A stretch of 64,000 nt of DNA from Pseudomonadota bacterium (GCA_018817515.1 JAHIUD010000021.1:60582-124581), one strand, 5' to 3'; counted from the stretch's first letter, positions 44,086 to 53,595 are shown. A program made the numbers and translations. Notes: generated by a model not told the origin, from the sequence alone.

Positions 44086-44865
44086 TTGGGCGCCAGGGTC
44101 CTCGCCATAGCGAATCAGAAGGGGGGCGTGGGCAAGACCACCACTGCCTTGACCCTCGGGGCGGCCCTGACGATTCTTGACAAGCGGGTGCTGGTCATGG
44201 ACCTCGACCCGCACGCCAACGCCTCGGTGCACCTCTCCTATTTCCCGGAGACGCTTGAGGCAACGGTGTACGATCTTTTCCAGGAGGAGCAGGCCGGACG
44301 CGAGGTCTGGGAGCGCATCCTCAAGAAGGGAGTGGACGGCGGGTTCGACTTCGCGCCTGGTTCCATCAGGCTTTCCGAGCTTGAGGTGGACTTAAAGGAG
44401 CGCAAGAACAAGGGGCTGATCCTGAACGTCGCCCTAGAGGACCTGCGGGAGCGCTACGACTACGTCCTGCTGGACTGCCCGCCCCATGTGGGCATCCTGC
44501 TGGTGAACGCCCTGGTGGCGGCGGATCTGGTGCTCATCCCCATCCAGACGGACTTTCTGGCTCTGTACGGGATCAGGCTTTTGTTCGACACCATCAGGCT
44601 TCTCAACCGGGTTTTGCCCAGACCGGTGCGCTACATGGCCCTGCCCACCATGTATGACAAGCGCACGGCGGCTTGCAGGCGCATCCTGCGGATCATGCGC
44701 GACAAGCTGGGGGACAGGGTGCTTGAGACGGTGATCCATTTTGACACGAAATTTCGAGAGTCCAGCGCAGGCGGCAAGGTTATTTTTGATGTGGACCCCA
44801 AGGCGCGCGGCGCCGTTGAATACCTGAACCTGGCAAGAGAGATTGTGCGCAATGAAAACCCCTGA
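44086..44865 (+). CDS. ParA/Soj-type ATPase of the chemosensory operon
   Basis: A 259-aa MinD/ParA-superfamily ATPase with the deviant Walker A ANQKGGVGKTTT, Walker A' MDLDPHANAS and Walker B VLLDCPPHVG. No ParB or parS is nearby. ParA homologues inside che operons (ParC-type) position cytoplasmic or polar chemoreceptor arrays, so that role is inferred. TTG 44086 after GGGGTAGGG is preferred over TTG 44065. It overlaps cheW by 14 bp. Confidence 0.88.
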   Translation: MGARVLAIANQKGGVGKTTTALTLGAALTILDKRVLVMDLDPHANASVHLSYFPETLEATVYDLFQEEQAGREVWERILKKGVDGGFDFAPGSIRLSELEVDLKERKNKGLILNVALEDLRERYDYVLLDCPPHVGILLVNALVAADLVLIPIQTDFLALYGIRLLFDTIRLLNRVLPRPVRYMALPTMYDKRTAACRRILRIMRDKLGDRVLETVIHFDTKFRESSAGGKVIFDVDPKARGAVEYLNLAREIVRNENP

Positions 44866-45535
44866 ACAATACTTCGTCGATGATGTCCGTCTGCCCGACG
44901 TCACCGACCCTGACCGCAGCCTGACCGGCGCCGAGGAAGCATTTCTGGAGAAGTACCTGGGGGTGGACCGCGAAAAGGTCCTGGCCCAGGCCAGAAGGGT
45001 CGACCCGCGCGGCGATGATGCGCTGGCCGGGTTCTCGGATCCCTCCGAGGCCCGCTCGGAAGAGCATTCCGACGAGAACATGCGCAATCAGGAGAACATC
45101 CGCCTCGTGAGCTTCTCGCTCATGAACCGCGAGTACGCGCTGCCCATCACGGTGATCCAGGAGGTCATCCGCTACGTCAAACCGACCAAGCTGCCCGCAG
45201 CGCCATATTTCATTTCCGGGATCATAAACCTGCGCGGGCGGGTGACCCCGCTTGTGAGCCTGCGTATGCTCATGGGCATCCCTGGCGAGCAGGAGGACCG
45301 TTTCATCGTCATCTGCCGCCACCGGGGCTTGCAGATCGGACTCATGATCAACGCCGTATCCACCATGTATCTCGCCTCCGGCGACGAGCTTGAGTGGAAC
45401 GTGGAAGGCAACATCGGCGTGTCCGCGCATCTTCTCATGGGGCTGTATAAATCCGGTGAGCGCTTGATCAGCATCCTTTCTATCGACAATCTGGTCCACG
45501 GAGTACTCCAGGGGGGAGGTTCATCTCATGCCTAA
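44852..45535 (+). CDS. cheW: Chemotaxis coupling protein CheW with N-terminal extension
   Basis: A 227-aa protein. The C-terminal ~150 residues form a CheW SH3-like fold (LVSFSLMNREYALPI, ISGIINLRGRVTPLV). The N-terminal ~75 residues, beginning MKTPEQYFVDDVRLPD, are an acidic extension absent from short CheWs, possibly a docking peptide for the ParA or HEAT protein. ATG 44852 is preferred over the track TTG. Its end overlaps cheY by 8 bp. Confidence 0.9.
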   Translation: MKTPEQYFVDDVRLPDVTDPDRSLTGAEEAFLEKYLGVDREKVLAQARRVDPRGDDALAGFSDPSEARSEEHSDENMRNQENIRLVSFSLMNREYALPITVIQEVIRYVKPTKLPAAPYFISGIINLRGRVTPLVSLRMLMGIPGEQEDRFIVICRHRGLQIGLMINAVSTMYLASGDELEWNVEGNIGVSAHLLMGLYKSGERLISILSIDNLVHGVLQGGGSSHA

Positions 45536-45896
45536 ACATATTCTGATTGTGGACGATTCTAAGACTGTAAGGAATCTCGTGGCCTTCATCATGAAGAAGG
45601 AAGGGTTCCGCGTGACCACGGCCGAGGACGGCCTTGACGGATTGGAGAAACTCTACGCGGCGGACCTTGTAGATCTCATCGTCAGCGATGTGAACATGCC
45701 CCGCATGGACGGCTTCACCTTCATCAAGAACGTGCGCGAGCAGGAGGCCTACCGGGACATTCCCATCATCGTCCTGTCCACGGAAGGCCAGGACAAGGAC
45801 ATCCAGACCGGGCTGACACTTGGCGCCAACTTGTACATGGTCAAGCCGGCCCAGCCGGAAAAGATGGTCCGCAACGTAAAGATGCTCCTGGGCTGA
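45528..45896 (+). CDS. cheY: Chemotaxis response regulator CheY
   Basis: A 122-aa single receiver domain with the acidic pair in IVDDSK, phospho-Asp D54 in SDVNMPRMDG, the switch Thr/Ser in LSTEG and Lys in VKPAQP. It is phosphorylated by CheA; output may be the flagellar switch or another process. It overlaps cheW and precedes cheA by 75 bp. Confidence 0.93.
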   Translation: MPKHILIVDDSKTVRNLVAFIMKKEGFRVTTAEDGLDGLEKLYAADLVDLIVSDVNMPRMDGFTFIKNVREQEAYRDIPIIVLSTEGQDKDIQTGLTLGANLYMVKPAQPEKMVRNVKMLLG

Positions 45897-45971
45897 AGCC
45901 CTTGAGCGAACGTTCCGCCCCGGTTCAGGACAGTGTGCCGGGCGGACACATGAGAGCAGGCAGGTATCTCG

Positions 45972-48900
45972 ATGAGCCAAGAATACCTTGATCCAGAGAT
46001 ACTCTCTGACTTCTTCATAGAAGCCAAAGAGCACCTTGAGACCATCGAGCCGAACCTTCTCCAGTTGGAGAAGAATCCGGAGAACCTCGGCCTCTTGAAC
46101 GAGATTTTCCGCCCAATGCACTCCCTCAAGGGCGCTTCGGGCTTTCTTGGTCTGCACAAAATCAACGGCCTGGCCCACAAGGCCGAGAACATCCTTGATG
46201 AACTGCGCCAGGGCGCCATGGCCGTTAATTCGGTCATCATGGACGTCATCCTTTCCGCCACCGACGCGCTCCGCCAGATCGTAGAAAACCTGGAGAACAC
46301 AGGTCTTGAAGGCGATGTGGACACAGCGACCATCATCGCGCGCATCGAGAGCATCCTGGCGGGCGAGTTCTCCGCTCCCGCGGCCGAGGCGCTCCCTGAC
46401 GCCACGGACCCCGCTGATGCCCCTGCCGACCCCGACGAACCAGCCATTTCCGAGGACTTGGCCGAGCCGGAGGAACTGGATCTCATGCCCGAGTCCGCTC
46501 CTACGGCTGATGACGTTCCGCTGAATATCCGCTGGCAGAACGTCCATCTTGAGCCCAGCCCGGGCTTTGACTCCACGCCGTACATTCTGACCACGGTTGG
46601 CGAGGGGCACCTCACCGACTTTCTTGAGGAGTCGCGCGACCTTGTGGGCAGCCTCAACGAGGGCCTGCTGGAACTTGAAAAGAACCCCGACGGCGGCGGC
46701 GAGCTCGTCAACGACATCTTCCGCTATTTCCACAACATCAAGGGCAACAGCGGCATCATCGGTTATCGCGAGCTCAATGCTCTGACCCATGAGGCCGAGA
46801 CCCTGCTGAACCGCGTCCGCAAGGGCGAGATGCGCACCAGCCGTGCAGTCATCGACCTGCTGCTGGCCGTGGTGGACTTGATCGAGGAGCTCCTGGGCCG
46901 CATCGAGGTTGAAGGCATGAAGGCCACGCCCAAGGACATCACGGTCATGGCTGCGGTGCTCCAGGCCACAACCGAGGCCGGTGAGCTCGCCGTGCCGGAG
47001 CAGTACAGGGCCATGCTCGCGCCAGACTCCGTCGCAGCGGCGCCGGTATGGGAGGCCCCCGCGCCTGATGCCGAATCCGATTCCGATCCGGTTGTCGAAC
47101 CGGTTGTAGAATCGGGAGTCGAGCCTGCGCCTGCGTCCGCAGCTTCTGACGACGAGCAGGCCGTGGCCCCGGCCACGACCACCTCGGCCAACGGCTTCGA
47201 CGCCGAGGACGTGGACATCTTCGAGCAGACCGTGCTGCACCAGGTCAAAAGCCTGGAGATGGCATTGGATATGCTCAGACAAGACGCCTCGCAGCGTGAC
47301 ATCATCGACGGGCTGTACCGCAGCCTGACGACTTTGCAGAACTCCAGCGGCTACATGGGCCTGGCCGAGATCAAGGGCTATTCCGAGCGTACCGCCGGGA
47401 TGGTGGACCAGGCACGCAAGGCTGACATGGATTTTGATCTCATGCTGGACATCCTGTCCCAGGAGATCGCCATCCTCACGGACATGGTCATCAAGGCCCT
47501 GGCAGAAATGAAGGGCGTTTCGCCGGAATCCCTGGTGCAGTCTGCCGCGTCCGGGTCTGAACCCGCTCCCGCCCCGGCTCCTGAACCCAAGTCTGCGCCC
47601 GAGCCCGAGCCCGAGCCCAAGCCCGAGCCGAAACCCGCGCCAAAGCCCGAGCCCAAGCCGGAACCCAAGCCGGAACCCAAGCCGGAACCCAAGTCCGAAT
47701 CAAAGCCAGCGCCGAAGCCAGCAGCAACGGCCGCGCCAGCTCCCGCTCCCGTGGCTGCGAGACCTGCCGCCGCGCCCCCCACTGCCGCCCAGGCCGCCTT
47801 CGAGGCTGGCCAGCCCCAGCAGAAGGGCGCCACAACCATTCGCGTGGACCACGAGAAGCTTGACCATCTGATGAACCTCATCGGCGAGCTGATCATCAAC
47901 CGCAACCGCTACTCCATGATCGCGCGCGCCCTGGCCGAAGGCCTGGAAGACGTCAACGACGTCGCCCAGCAGCTCACCGAGACGACGTACGCCATGGCCC
48001 GCATCTCCGACGACCTTCAGGACACCATCATGAAGGTGCGCATGGTGCCGGTGCATACGGTGTTCTCGCGCTTCCCGCGCCTGGTGCGCGACCTCTCGCG
48101 CAAGAGCGGCAAGCAGGTGGAGCTCATCACCGAGGGTGAGGAGACCGAACTCGACAAGAGCGTGGGCGAGGAGATCGGCGATCCGCTGGTGCACCTTATC
48201 CGCAATTCGCTGGACCACGGCCTGGAGTCGGAGGACGAGCGCATCGCTGCGGGCAAGAACCCCAAGGGCCATGTGTGGCTGCGCGCCTACCACAAGGGCA
48301 ACTCCGTGGCCATTGAGGTCGAGGACGACGGTCGCGGCATCGATGCGGAAAAGATGCGCGCGGTGGGCGTCAAGAAGGGGTTGTGCACCGCTGAGGAAGC
48401 CAAGCTGCTGGACGACCGTCAGGCCGTGGACCTCATCTTCGCGCCTGGCTTCTCCTCGGCTGAGAAGATCACCGACGTGTCCGGCCGAGGCGTCGGCATG
48501 GACGTGGTCAAGACCAACATCAAGAACCTCAAGGGCAGCATCCAGATCAACACCGAGGTCGGCCGGGGCACGCGCTTCACCCTGACCTTGCCGCTGACCC
48601 TGGCCATCATCGATGCCCTCATGGTCCAGGTGGGCGACGGCACCTACGCCATCCCGCTCGACGCCGTGAGCGAAACCACCAAGATCGAAGTCGAACGGCT
48701 CTCCGAGGTCAACCACCGCAAGGCCCTGACCCTGCGCGGCGAGGTCCTGGGCATCATTGAGCTCTCGGAGCTCATGGGCCTGCCCGGCAACCCCGAAAAT
48801 CGCGAGATCCTGCCCGTGGTCATCATCCACGACAATGACCGCAGGCTCGGCATCGTGGTGGACAAGCTCTTGGAACGCCAGGAGATCGTCATCAAGCCCC

Positions 48901-49043
48901 TTGGCCAGTACCTGAACACCTTCGAGATCAACGGCATCTCCGGCGCCACCATCATGGGTGACGGCTCCGTGGTGCTCATCCTCGACCCCCACGAGGTCTA
49001 CCGCCTGGCCACGGCCACCACCAAGCAGTCCGGTCACGACTAG
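45972..49043 (+). CDS. cheA: Chemotaxis histidine kinase CheA, three Hpt-like modules
   Basis: A 1023-aa kinase. Hpt1 has H50 (PMHSLKGAS) and Hpt2 has H254 (YFHNIKGNSG). A third Hpt-like module around residues 415-500 has Thr453 where the His should be (LTTLQNSSGYMG). A Pro/Lys/Glu-rich linker spans ~530-610. Dimerisation, HATPase (RNSLDHGLE, VEDDGRGID, GRGVGMD) and C-terminal CheW-like domains follow. No obvious P2 domain is seen. It phosphorylates CheY and CheB in response to receptors, none of which is encoded here. Confidence 0.94.
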   Translation: MSQEYLDPEILSDFFIEAKEHLETIEPNLLQLEKNPENLGLLNEIFRPMHSLKGASGFLGLHKINGLAHKAENILDELRQGAMAVNSVIMDVILSATDALRQIVENLENTGLEGDVDTATIIARIESILAGEFSAPAAEALPDATDPADAPADPDEPAISEDLAEPEELDLMPESAPTADDVPLNIRWQNVHLEPSPGFDSTPYILTTVGEGHLTDFLEESRDLVGSLNEGLLELEKNPDGGGELVNDIFRYFHNIKGNSGIIGYRELNALTHEAETLLNRVRKGEMRTSRAVIDLLLAVVDLIEELLGRIEVEGMKATPKDITVMAAVLQATTEAGELAVPEQYRAMLAPDSVAAAPVWEAPAPDAESDSDPVVEPVVESGVEPAPASAASDDEQAVAPATTTSANGFDAEDVDIFEQTVLHQVKSLEMALDMLRQDASQRDIIDGLYRSLTTLQNSSGYMGLAEIKGYSERTAGMVDQARKADMDFDLMLDILSQEIAILTDMVIKALAEMKGVSPESLVQSAASGSEPAPAPAPEPKSAPEPEPEPKPEPKPAPKPEPKPEPKPEPKPEPKSESKPAPKPAATAAPAPAPVAARPAAAPPTAAQAAFEAGQPQQKGATTIRVDHEKLDHLMNLIGELIINRNRYSMIARALAEGLEDVNDVAQQLTETTYAMARISDDLQDTIMKVRMVPVHTVFSRFPRLVRDLSRKSGKQVELITEGEETELDKSVGEEIGDPLVHLIRNSLDHGLESEDERIAAGKNPKGHVWLRAYHKGNSVAIEVEDDGRGIDAEKMRAVGVKKGLCTAEEAKLLDDRQAVDLIFAPGFSSAEKITDVSGRGVGMDVVKTNIKNLKGSIQINTEVGRGTRFTLTLPLTLAIIDALMVQVGDGTYAIPLDAVSETTKIEVERLSEVNHRKALTLRGEVLGIIELSELMGLPGNPENREILPVVIIHDNDRRLGIVVDKLLERQEIVIKPLGQYLNTFEINGISGATIMGDGSVVLILDPHEVYRLATATTKQSGHD

Positions 49044-49072
49044 CGACCTGCCTCGCATGCGGCAACGCAATG

Positions 49073-49099
49073 GGACAGCCTTCGGGCTGTCCTTTTTTT
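49073..49099 (+). terminator. Terminator of the che operon
   Basis: GGACAGCC, TTCG tetraloop, GGCTGTCC and seven T's. Confidence 0.92.
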
Positions 49100-49109
49100 G
49101 TGGAGTGGA

Positions 49110-50078
49110 TCAGCCTGCGTAGAAGTGTATCAGCGCGGCGGACAGCGAGGTCGTGAGGCCCAGCCAGACCAGCAGGAGCGCGCCATGCACCAGCATGGGG
49201 CTTGAGCAGGGGCGTTTGCTGCGCGCCAGCAGGCCCCAGAGGATGCAGGCGGCAAGAATGCTCACGCCGCAGGCGATGAGCAACGCCATGACGGTCCTTG
49301 CATCATTGGGCGTGCCGGGCAAGTCGGTGAGGCGTCCCCAAAGCGCTGGCAGAAACGAGAGGGCCAGCAGGCCGGAGCGCAGGGACGAACGCGCCGCAAG
49401 ACGCATGGCGTGGGCAAAGGCCTCGCGGCCAAAAGGCTCCCGGTCACGCCGCAGCAGCAGGTATTCCAGGCTCCAGGCTCCGGCGCACATGACACCGGCA
49501 AGGCTGCTGGCCAGCACCGCGGCAAAGAGCATCGGCGCAGTGGATGTGAGGGTGGGCGTCATGAGTGGCGCAAGGGCGATGCCTCCGGTGGACGCAGCGC
49601 CGAGCACGGCCTGGGCCTGGGCTGCCAGATCGCGCAGCAGGGAGAGGCAGAGCCAGAGGATGGCCAAGGACAGCATGGTCAGCGCGGCGGCTGGGGGCAG
49701 CGAGTTCACGCGCTGGGGGCGGTATGATCCGCGCGAGTGGCGCAGCACGGTCAGCGATACGCAGTAGGCCATGATGACCAGCACAAGCAGGGCCGGGACG
49801 AGCGGGGCCACAAGGAGCCAGTCTCTGAGCCAGGGCAGGCGGTACAGAGCAAGACCGCACACGGCGGACAGCACCACGCCGCTTAACAGCGCACAGGTCA
49901 GGGCCATGCGCAGGAGCCTGCGTGCATAGGCCTCGGGATGCTGGGTGCCGCGCACCTGGCCCACGGTCAGGCAGATGGACGCCAGCATGGGCGCTCCCAG
50001 GGCCGCCAGCCCGAAGAACAGGAAGAAGGCCGGTGCGGCCAGGGCTGCAGGGATGCGCAAAAGTTCGAAATTGAGCAT
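49110..50078 (-). CDS. Polytopic membrane protein of unknown function
   Basis: A 322-aa protein with about eight hydrophobic helices and basic loops (LLRRDREPFGREAF). No family is recognised. The first helices (ALAAPAFFLFFGLAALGAP) faintly recall cytochrome or quinone-linked membrane subunits, but no paired His ligands support that. Its stop lies 11 bp beyond the che terminator. It is divergent from the cpoB-like gene and appears monocistronic. Confidence 0.6.
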   Translation of the reverse strand: MLNFELLRIPAALAAPAFFLFFGLAALGAPMLASICLTVGQVRGTQHPEAYARRLLRMALTCALLSGVVLSAVCGLALYRLPWLRDWLLVAPLVPALLVLVIMAYCVSLTVLRHSRGSYRPQRVNSLPPAAALTMLSLAILWLCLSLLRDLAAQAQAVLGAASTGGIALAPLMTPTLTSTAPMLFAAVLASSLAGVMCAGAWSLEYLLLRRDREPFGREAFAHAMRLAARSSLRSGLLALSFLPALWGRLTDLPGTPNDARTVMALLIACGVSILAACILWGLLARSKRPCSSPMLVHGALLLVWLGLTTSLSAALIHFYAG

Positions 50079-50217
50079 GTTGGCCTTTGTTTAATTGATG
50101 TTGCACATCTTTTGCCGCATTTTTCCAGCGCAGGCAAGCCGCCCGGTCCCGGCAGCACCTGAGGATTCTTGCCAAAACTTCTTCTCTGGCCTAAGGAGTT
50201 GTGAACAGGAGAGGCGA

Positions 50218-51054
50218 ATGCGTCACAAAGCTCTGATCGTTACTCTGCTCGCGGTGTCCCTTTGCGGCTGCGCTGGCAAGATGGACGCCAAGCGCGGACT
50301 CAGCGAAGAGTGGCGGTTGCGCAGCCTTGAGGAGAACTTCCTCAATTTCAAGGAAGGGCAGCGTGATCAAGAGGAGCGCGGTCGCGACCAGCAGCGCAAG
50401 TTGAATGATCGCCTGAAGGCTGTGGAGGACTCTGTTCAGCGCATACAGGAGCAGCTTGGCGCAGGCGGCGTACCCATGCCGAAGAAGCAGGCCATGGCTG
50501 AATCTGCCCCGCCCGCTGCGAGCGCTCCTGCAGCCCCAGCCGTGGTCAATGCGCAGCCTGACGCGCCCCAGACTGAGTATGCCCCAAGTCCGGCACCGGC
50601 CTCGGCCGAGCATGCTGCCCCTCCGGCCATGACCCAGCCCACCCCAAGTTCCACACCCAGTGCCACGCCCAGCGCGGCGAGCGGCTCCGCCCTGTACACC
50701 GAAGGCATGACCCTGGTGGCCGCAGAGCACTCGGAGGAAGGCCGCAAACTTCTGCAGGAATTCGTGTCCACCGAGCCGAACAGCCTGCTGATCCCCAACG
50801 CCCTGTACTGGATCGGCGAGAGCCACTACGCCGAGAAGAACTATCCCCAGGCCATCCTGGCCTTCAAGGAAGTGACCAGGCGCTACCCGAAGCACCACAA
50901 GTCCGCGGCCGCACTGCTCAAGATCGGCATGTCCTACGCCATGCTGGGCGAGAAGGACAACGCCTCCCTGTATTTGCGCGCTCTCTTGCAGGACTTCCCC
51001 AAGTCTGAGCCCGCGCCCCTGGCCCGCAAGAAGCTCGCGGAGCTGGGGCGTTGA
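50218..51054 (+). CDS. cpoB: TPR lipoprotein, CpoB/YbgF-like
   Basis: A 278-aa protein with a lipoprotein signal (LLAVSLCGC lipobox, Cys18). A helical coiled-coil segment (EEWRLRSLEENFLNFKEGQ), an Ala/Pro/Ser-rich linker of about 90 residues, and C-terminal TPR repeats (LYWIGESHYAEKNYPQAI) follow. This is the YbgF/CpoB architecture, although it is a lipoprotein here instead of a soluble periplasmic protein and no tol-pal genes are adjacent. It probably links the cell wall and outer membrane during division. ATG 50218 has AGGAGAG. Confidence 0.8.
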   Translation: MRHKALIVTLLAVSLCGCAGKMDAKRGLSEEWRLRSLEENFLNFKEGQRDQEERGRDQQRKLNDRLKAVEDSVQRIQEQLGAGGVPMPKKQAMAESAPPAASAPAAPAVVNAQPDAPQTEYAPSPAPASAEHAAPPAMTQPTPSSTPSATPSAASGSALYTEGMTLVAAEHSEEGRKLLQEFVSTEPNSLLIPNALYWIGESHYAEKNYPQAILAFKEVTRRYPKHHKSAAALLKIGMSYAMLGEKDNASLYLRALLQDFPKSEPAPLARKKLAELGR

Positions 51055-51121
51055 TCCTGGCGGCTCCGTCCGGGCCGCCGCAGGTTCGTCAATTCTCGGT
51101 AGGTCAAGTGGTGGTGCTGCC

Positions 51122-52336
51122 ATGAGCCTGGACGCGGCCAAGGAATTCTTCTCCTGCCTGGCCTTGCGGCACACGCCGGGGCTTGGCCCGCGCTCCTGGA
51201 AGAGCGTGCTCGCAGGCTACGAGAGCGCCTACGATGCCGTGTCCGATGCCCGCAACTGGTCCAGCCGCAAGCTTTTGCCCAAAAATCGCGTAGAGGTCTT
51301 TCTCGCCGAGCCCTGGCGGCCCGGCGCCGAGGCCGAATACCGGGCCGCGCGCACCTTCGGGGCCCGGATCATCACCTGGTTTGACCCCAAGTATCCCAAG
51401 CGCCTGCGCGAAATACCCGATCCCCCGGTCCTCTTGTATGTCAGCGGCGATGTGAGCCTGCTGCGCAACCCGTCCGTGGCCGTTGTGGGCGCGCGCGAGT
51501 GCACCCTGCTTGGCCTGCAGTCCGTGCAGCGCATCAGCGCGGAACTGTCGCGCTTCGGCATAACCGTTGTCTCCGGCCTGGCTGCGGGCATCGACCGCCA
51601 GGCGCACATGGCCGGGCTTTCCGGCATCGGCAGCTCCATCGCCGTCCTTGGGGCGGGGCTTGATGTGCACTATCCGCCGGAGAACGAGGACGTGCGCCAG
51701 GCCTTGGAGCAACGCGGCCTGGTGGTCAGCGAGTTCGGCCCCGGCACCAGGCCCGAGGCCCGCAATTTCCCCTTCCGCAACCGCATCATCAGTGGCCTGT
51801 CCCTGGGCGTGCTGGTGGGCGAGGCCGCAGCCCGCTCCGGCAGTCTCATCACGGCGCGGCTGGCCACGGAGCATGGCCGCGAGGTCTTTGCCCTGCCTGG
51901 TCCGCTGGGTCAGCCGACCTTTGCCGGGTGCCACCGGCTCATCAAGCAGGGCGCTGCCCTGGTGGAAAGCGCCGAGGACATCGTGCGCACCCTGCGCTAT
52001 CAGTTCAGCGCGGAGCTCCAAAGCGTGCCCAAGGCACTGCCTGCGGATGCCCAGACGGCCACGGCTCCCCAAGCGTCTCCCGCTGCCGCCACTGCCTATC
52101 CCAGGCCGCCTGCCGCGACCGCCCCGGTGCCTGCGCAGCTCAAGGCCCTGCCCGAGAACCTGACGGACGACGAGCGGACCTTGCTTACCGGCCTGACCCA
52201 GGAGGGCAAGGTCCACATCGATACGCTCATCCAGACCCTGGGCTGGGAGAGCCACATGGTGAGCCGGCGGCTGCTCGTGCTGGAGATGCAGGGGCTTGTA
52301 CGCCAGTGGCCGGGCATGTACTATAGCTTGACGTGA
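51122..52336 (+). CDS. dprA: DNA-processing protein DprA
   Basis: A 404-aa DprA/Smf. The N-terminal helix-hairpin region has TPGLGPRSWKSVL. The Rossmann-fold core has VAVVGARECTLLG, VSGLAAGIDRQAH and FPFRNRIISGLS. A Pro/Ala linker and a C-terminal winged helix (LIQTLGWESHMVSRRLLVLEMQGLV) follow. It loads RecA onto incoming single-stranded DNA during transformation. Only a weak ribosome-binding site precedes the ATG. Confidence 0.93.
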   Translation: MSLDAAKEFFSCLALRHTPGLGPRSWKSVLAGYESAYDAVSDARNWSSRKLLPKNRVEVFLAEPWRPGAEAEYRAARTFGARIITWFDPKYPKRLREIPDPPVLLYVSGDVSLLRNPSVAVVGARECTLLGLQSVQRISAELSRFGITVVSGLAAGIDRQAHMAGLSGIGSSIAVLGAGLDVHYPPENEDVRQALEQRGLVVSEFGPGTRPEARNFPFRNRIISGLSLGVLVGEAAARSGSLITARLATEHGREVFALPGPLGQPTFAGCHRLIKQGAALVESAEDIVRTLRYQFSAELQSVPKALPADAQTATAPQASPAAATAYPRPPAATAPVPAQLKALPENLTDDERTLLTGLTQEGKVHIDTLIQTLGWESHMVSRRLLVLEMQGLVRQWPGMYYSLT

Positions 52337-52370
52337 TGATACTCTCACCTTCCCGAGTTCAGGAGCCTCA

Positions 52371-52703
52371 ATGCAGAAAATCCCACTCACTCTCGCCCAG
52401 CCGGGCATGAAGCTGGCCAAGGCCATCACCAAGGCCAACGGCATGGCCATCGTGGGCTCCGGTGTCGAGCTCACCGAGGCCCTCATCGACAGGCTCGACG
52501 GCATGGGCATCGACAAGATATTCGTGGTGGGCGACGCCGTGTCCGCGAGCCAGAACCCGTCCGAGCGCGCGCTGCGGCTGGATCATCTTTTTCGCCGCCT
52601 GGGCGACGATGCCTATATGGTCAAGGTCAAGGCCCACCTGCGCGAATATTTCACCATCAAGGCCGCCGCTGACGCAGCCGTGGCTGCGCAGGACAAGGGG
52701 TAG
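52371..52703 (+). CDS. Small regulatory-type protein upstream of the HDOD gene
   Basis: A 110-aa protein. MQKIPLTLAQPGMKLAKAI resembles the short module found at the N-terminus of many HD-GYP proteins (a PGM.LA.D pattern), followed by a helical tail. Here it stands alone, 2 bp before the HDOD gene, suggesting a split or accessory partner. AGGAG precedes the ATG. Confidence 0.65.
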   Translation: MQKIPLTLAQPGMKLAKAITKANGMAIVGSGVELTEALIDRLDGMGIDKIFVVGDAVSASQNPSERALRLDHLFRRLGDDAYMVKVKAHLREYFTIKAAADAAVAAQDKG

Positions 52704-52705
52704 CC

Positions 52706-53584
52706 ATGGAAGAGGACCTCAAGACCAGCGCCAAGGGCAAGATTCTCTCCATCCGCGATTTGCCCACCTTGCCCCGCGTCCTCGACGAGGTCTCGCGCCT
52801 CGTCCAGAACCCGAACACCACCATCGAGGCCATCGCCAAGGTCATCTCGCGCGACCAGGTGCTCTCGGCCAAGGTGCTCAAGATGGTCAACTCGCCGGTG
52901 TACGGATTTCCCGGCCGCATCAGCTCCATCCAGCATTCCCTGGTGCTCCTGGGCTTCAACGTCATCCGGGGCGTCATCATCTCCACCTCGGTCTTCGACA
53001 TCATGGCCAAGGCCATGGAGGGCCTGTGGGAACACAGCATCGGCTGCGCCCTGGCCACGGGCCTCATCGCGCGCAAGGCCGGACTGAAAGACCCCGAGGA
53101 GTACAGCGTGTGCGGGCTGCTGCATGACCTGGGCAAGGTCGTGGCCGCCGTGCAACTGCCCGACCTGCACAAGGCCGTGGGCGAGACCGTGCGCAGCCAG
53201 GACCTGCGCTGGCTGGAGGCTGAGAAGGCCGTGCTGGGCTTCGGGCACGACCGCATCAACTCCTGGCTGGCCGAGCACTGGCACCTGCCCCCGAACATCA
53301 AGGAGGCCATGGGCTCGCACCACTTCCCGGAGCGCGCCCAGCTCTATCCGCTGCACGCCGCCGCCGTTCACGTGGGCGACTTCGTGGTCCGTGTCTTCGA
53401 GTATGGTTCCGGCGGCGACGACCAGGCCGTGCCGCTCAACCCGCAGGCCCTGAAAACCCTGAACATCAGCCTGTCGGACCTGGACAGCGTGCTGGACGGG
53501 TTCGCGGAAGACCTGTCCGAGGTCTCCGGCGTCAACTTCATGCCCGAGGATGGCCCCGCGTCGAGCGGCGCCGCCGCAGGCTGA
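52706..53584 (+). CDS. HDOD domain signalling protein
   Basis: A 292-aa HDOD protein with LPTLPRVLDEV, DQVLSAKVLKMVNSPVYGF, SIQHSLVLLG and CGLLHDLGKV. HDOD domains are HD-related, usually without phosphohydrolase activity, and act in signalling. It sits in a three-gene row with a small module protein and a GGDEF-like protein. AAGGGG precedes the ATG. Confidence 0.85.
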   Translation: MEEDLKTSAKGKILSIRDLPTLPRVLDEVSRLVQNPNTTIEAIAKVISRDQVLSAKVLKMVNSPVYGFPGRISSIQHSLVLLGFNVIRGVIISTSVFDIMAKAMEGLWEHSIGCALATGLIARKAGLKDPEEYSVCGLLHDLGKVVAAVQLPDLHKAVGETVRSQDLRWLEAEKAVLGFGHDRINSWLAEHWHLPPNIKEAMGSHHFPERAQLYPLHAAAVHVGDFVVRVFEYGSGGDDQAVPLNPQALKTLNISLSDLDSVLDGFAEDLSEVSGVNFMPEDGPASSGAAAG

Positions 53585-53595
53585 CGGAGCACATC

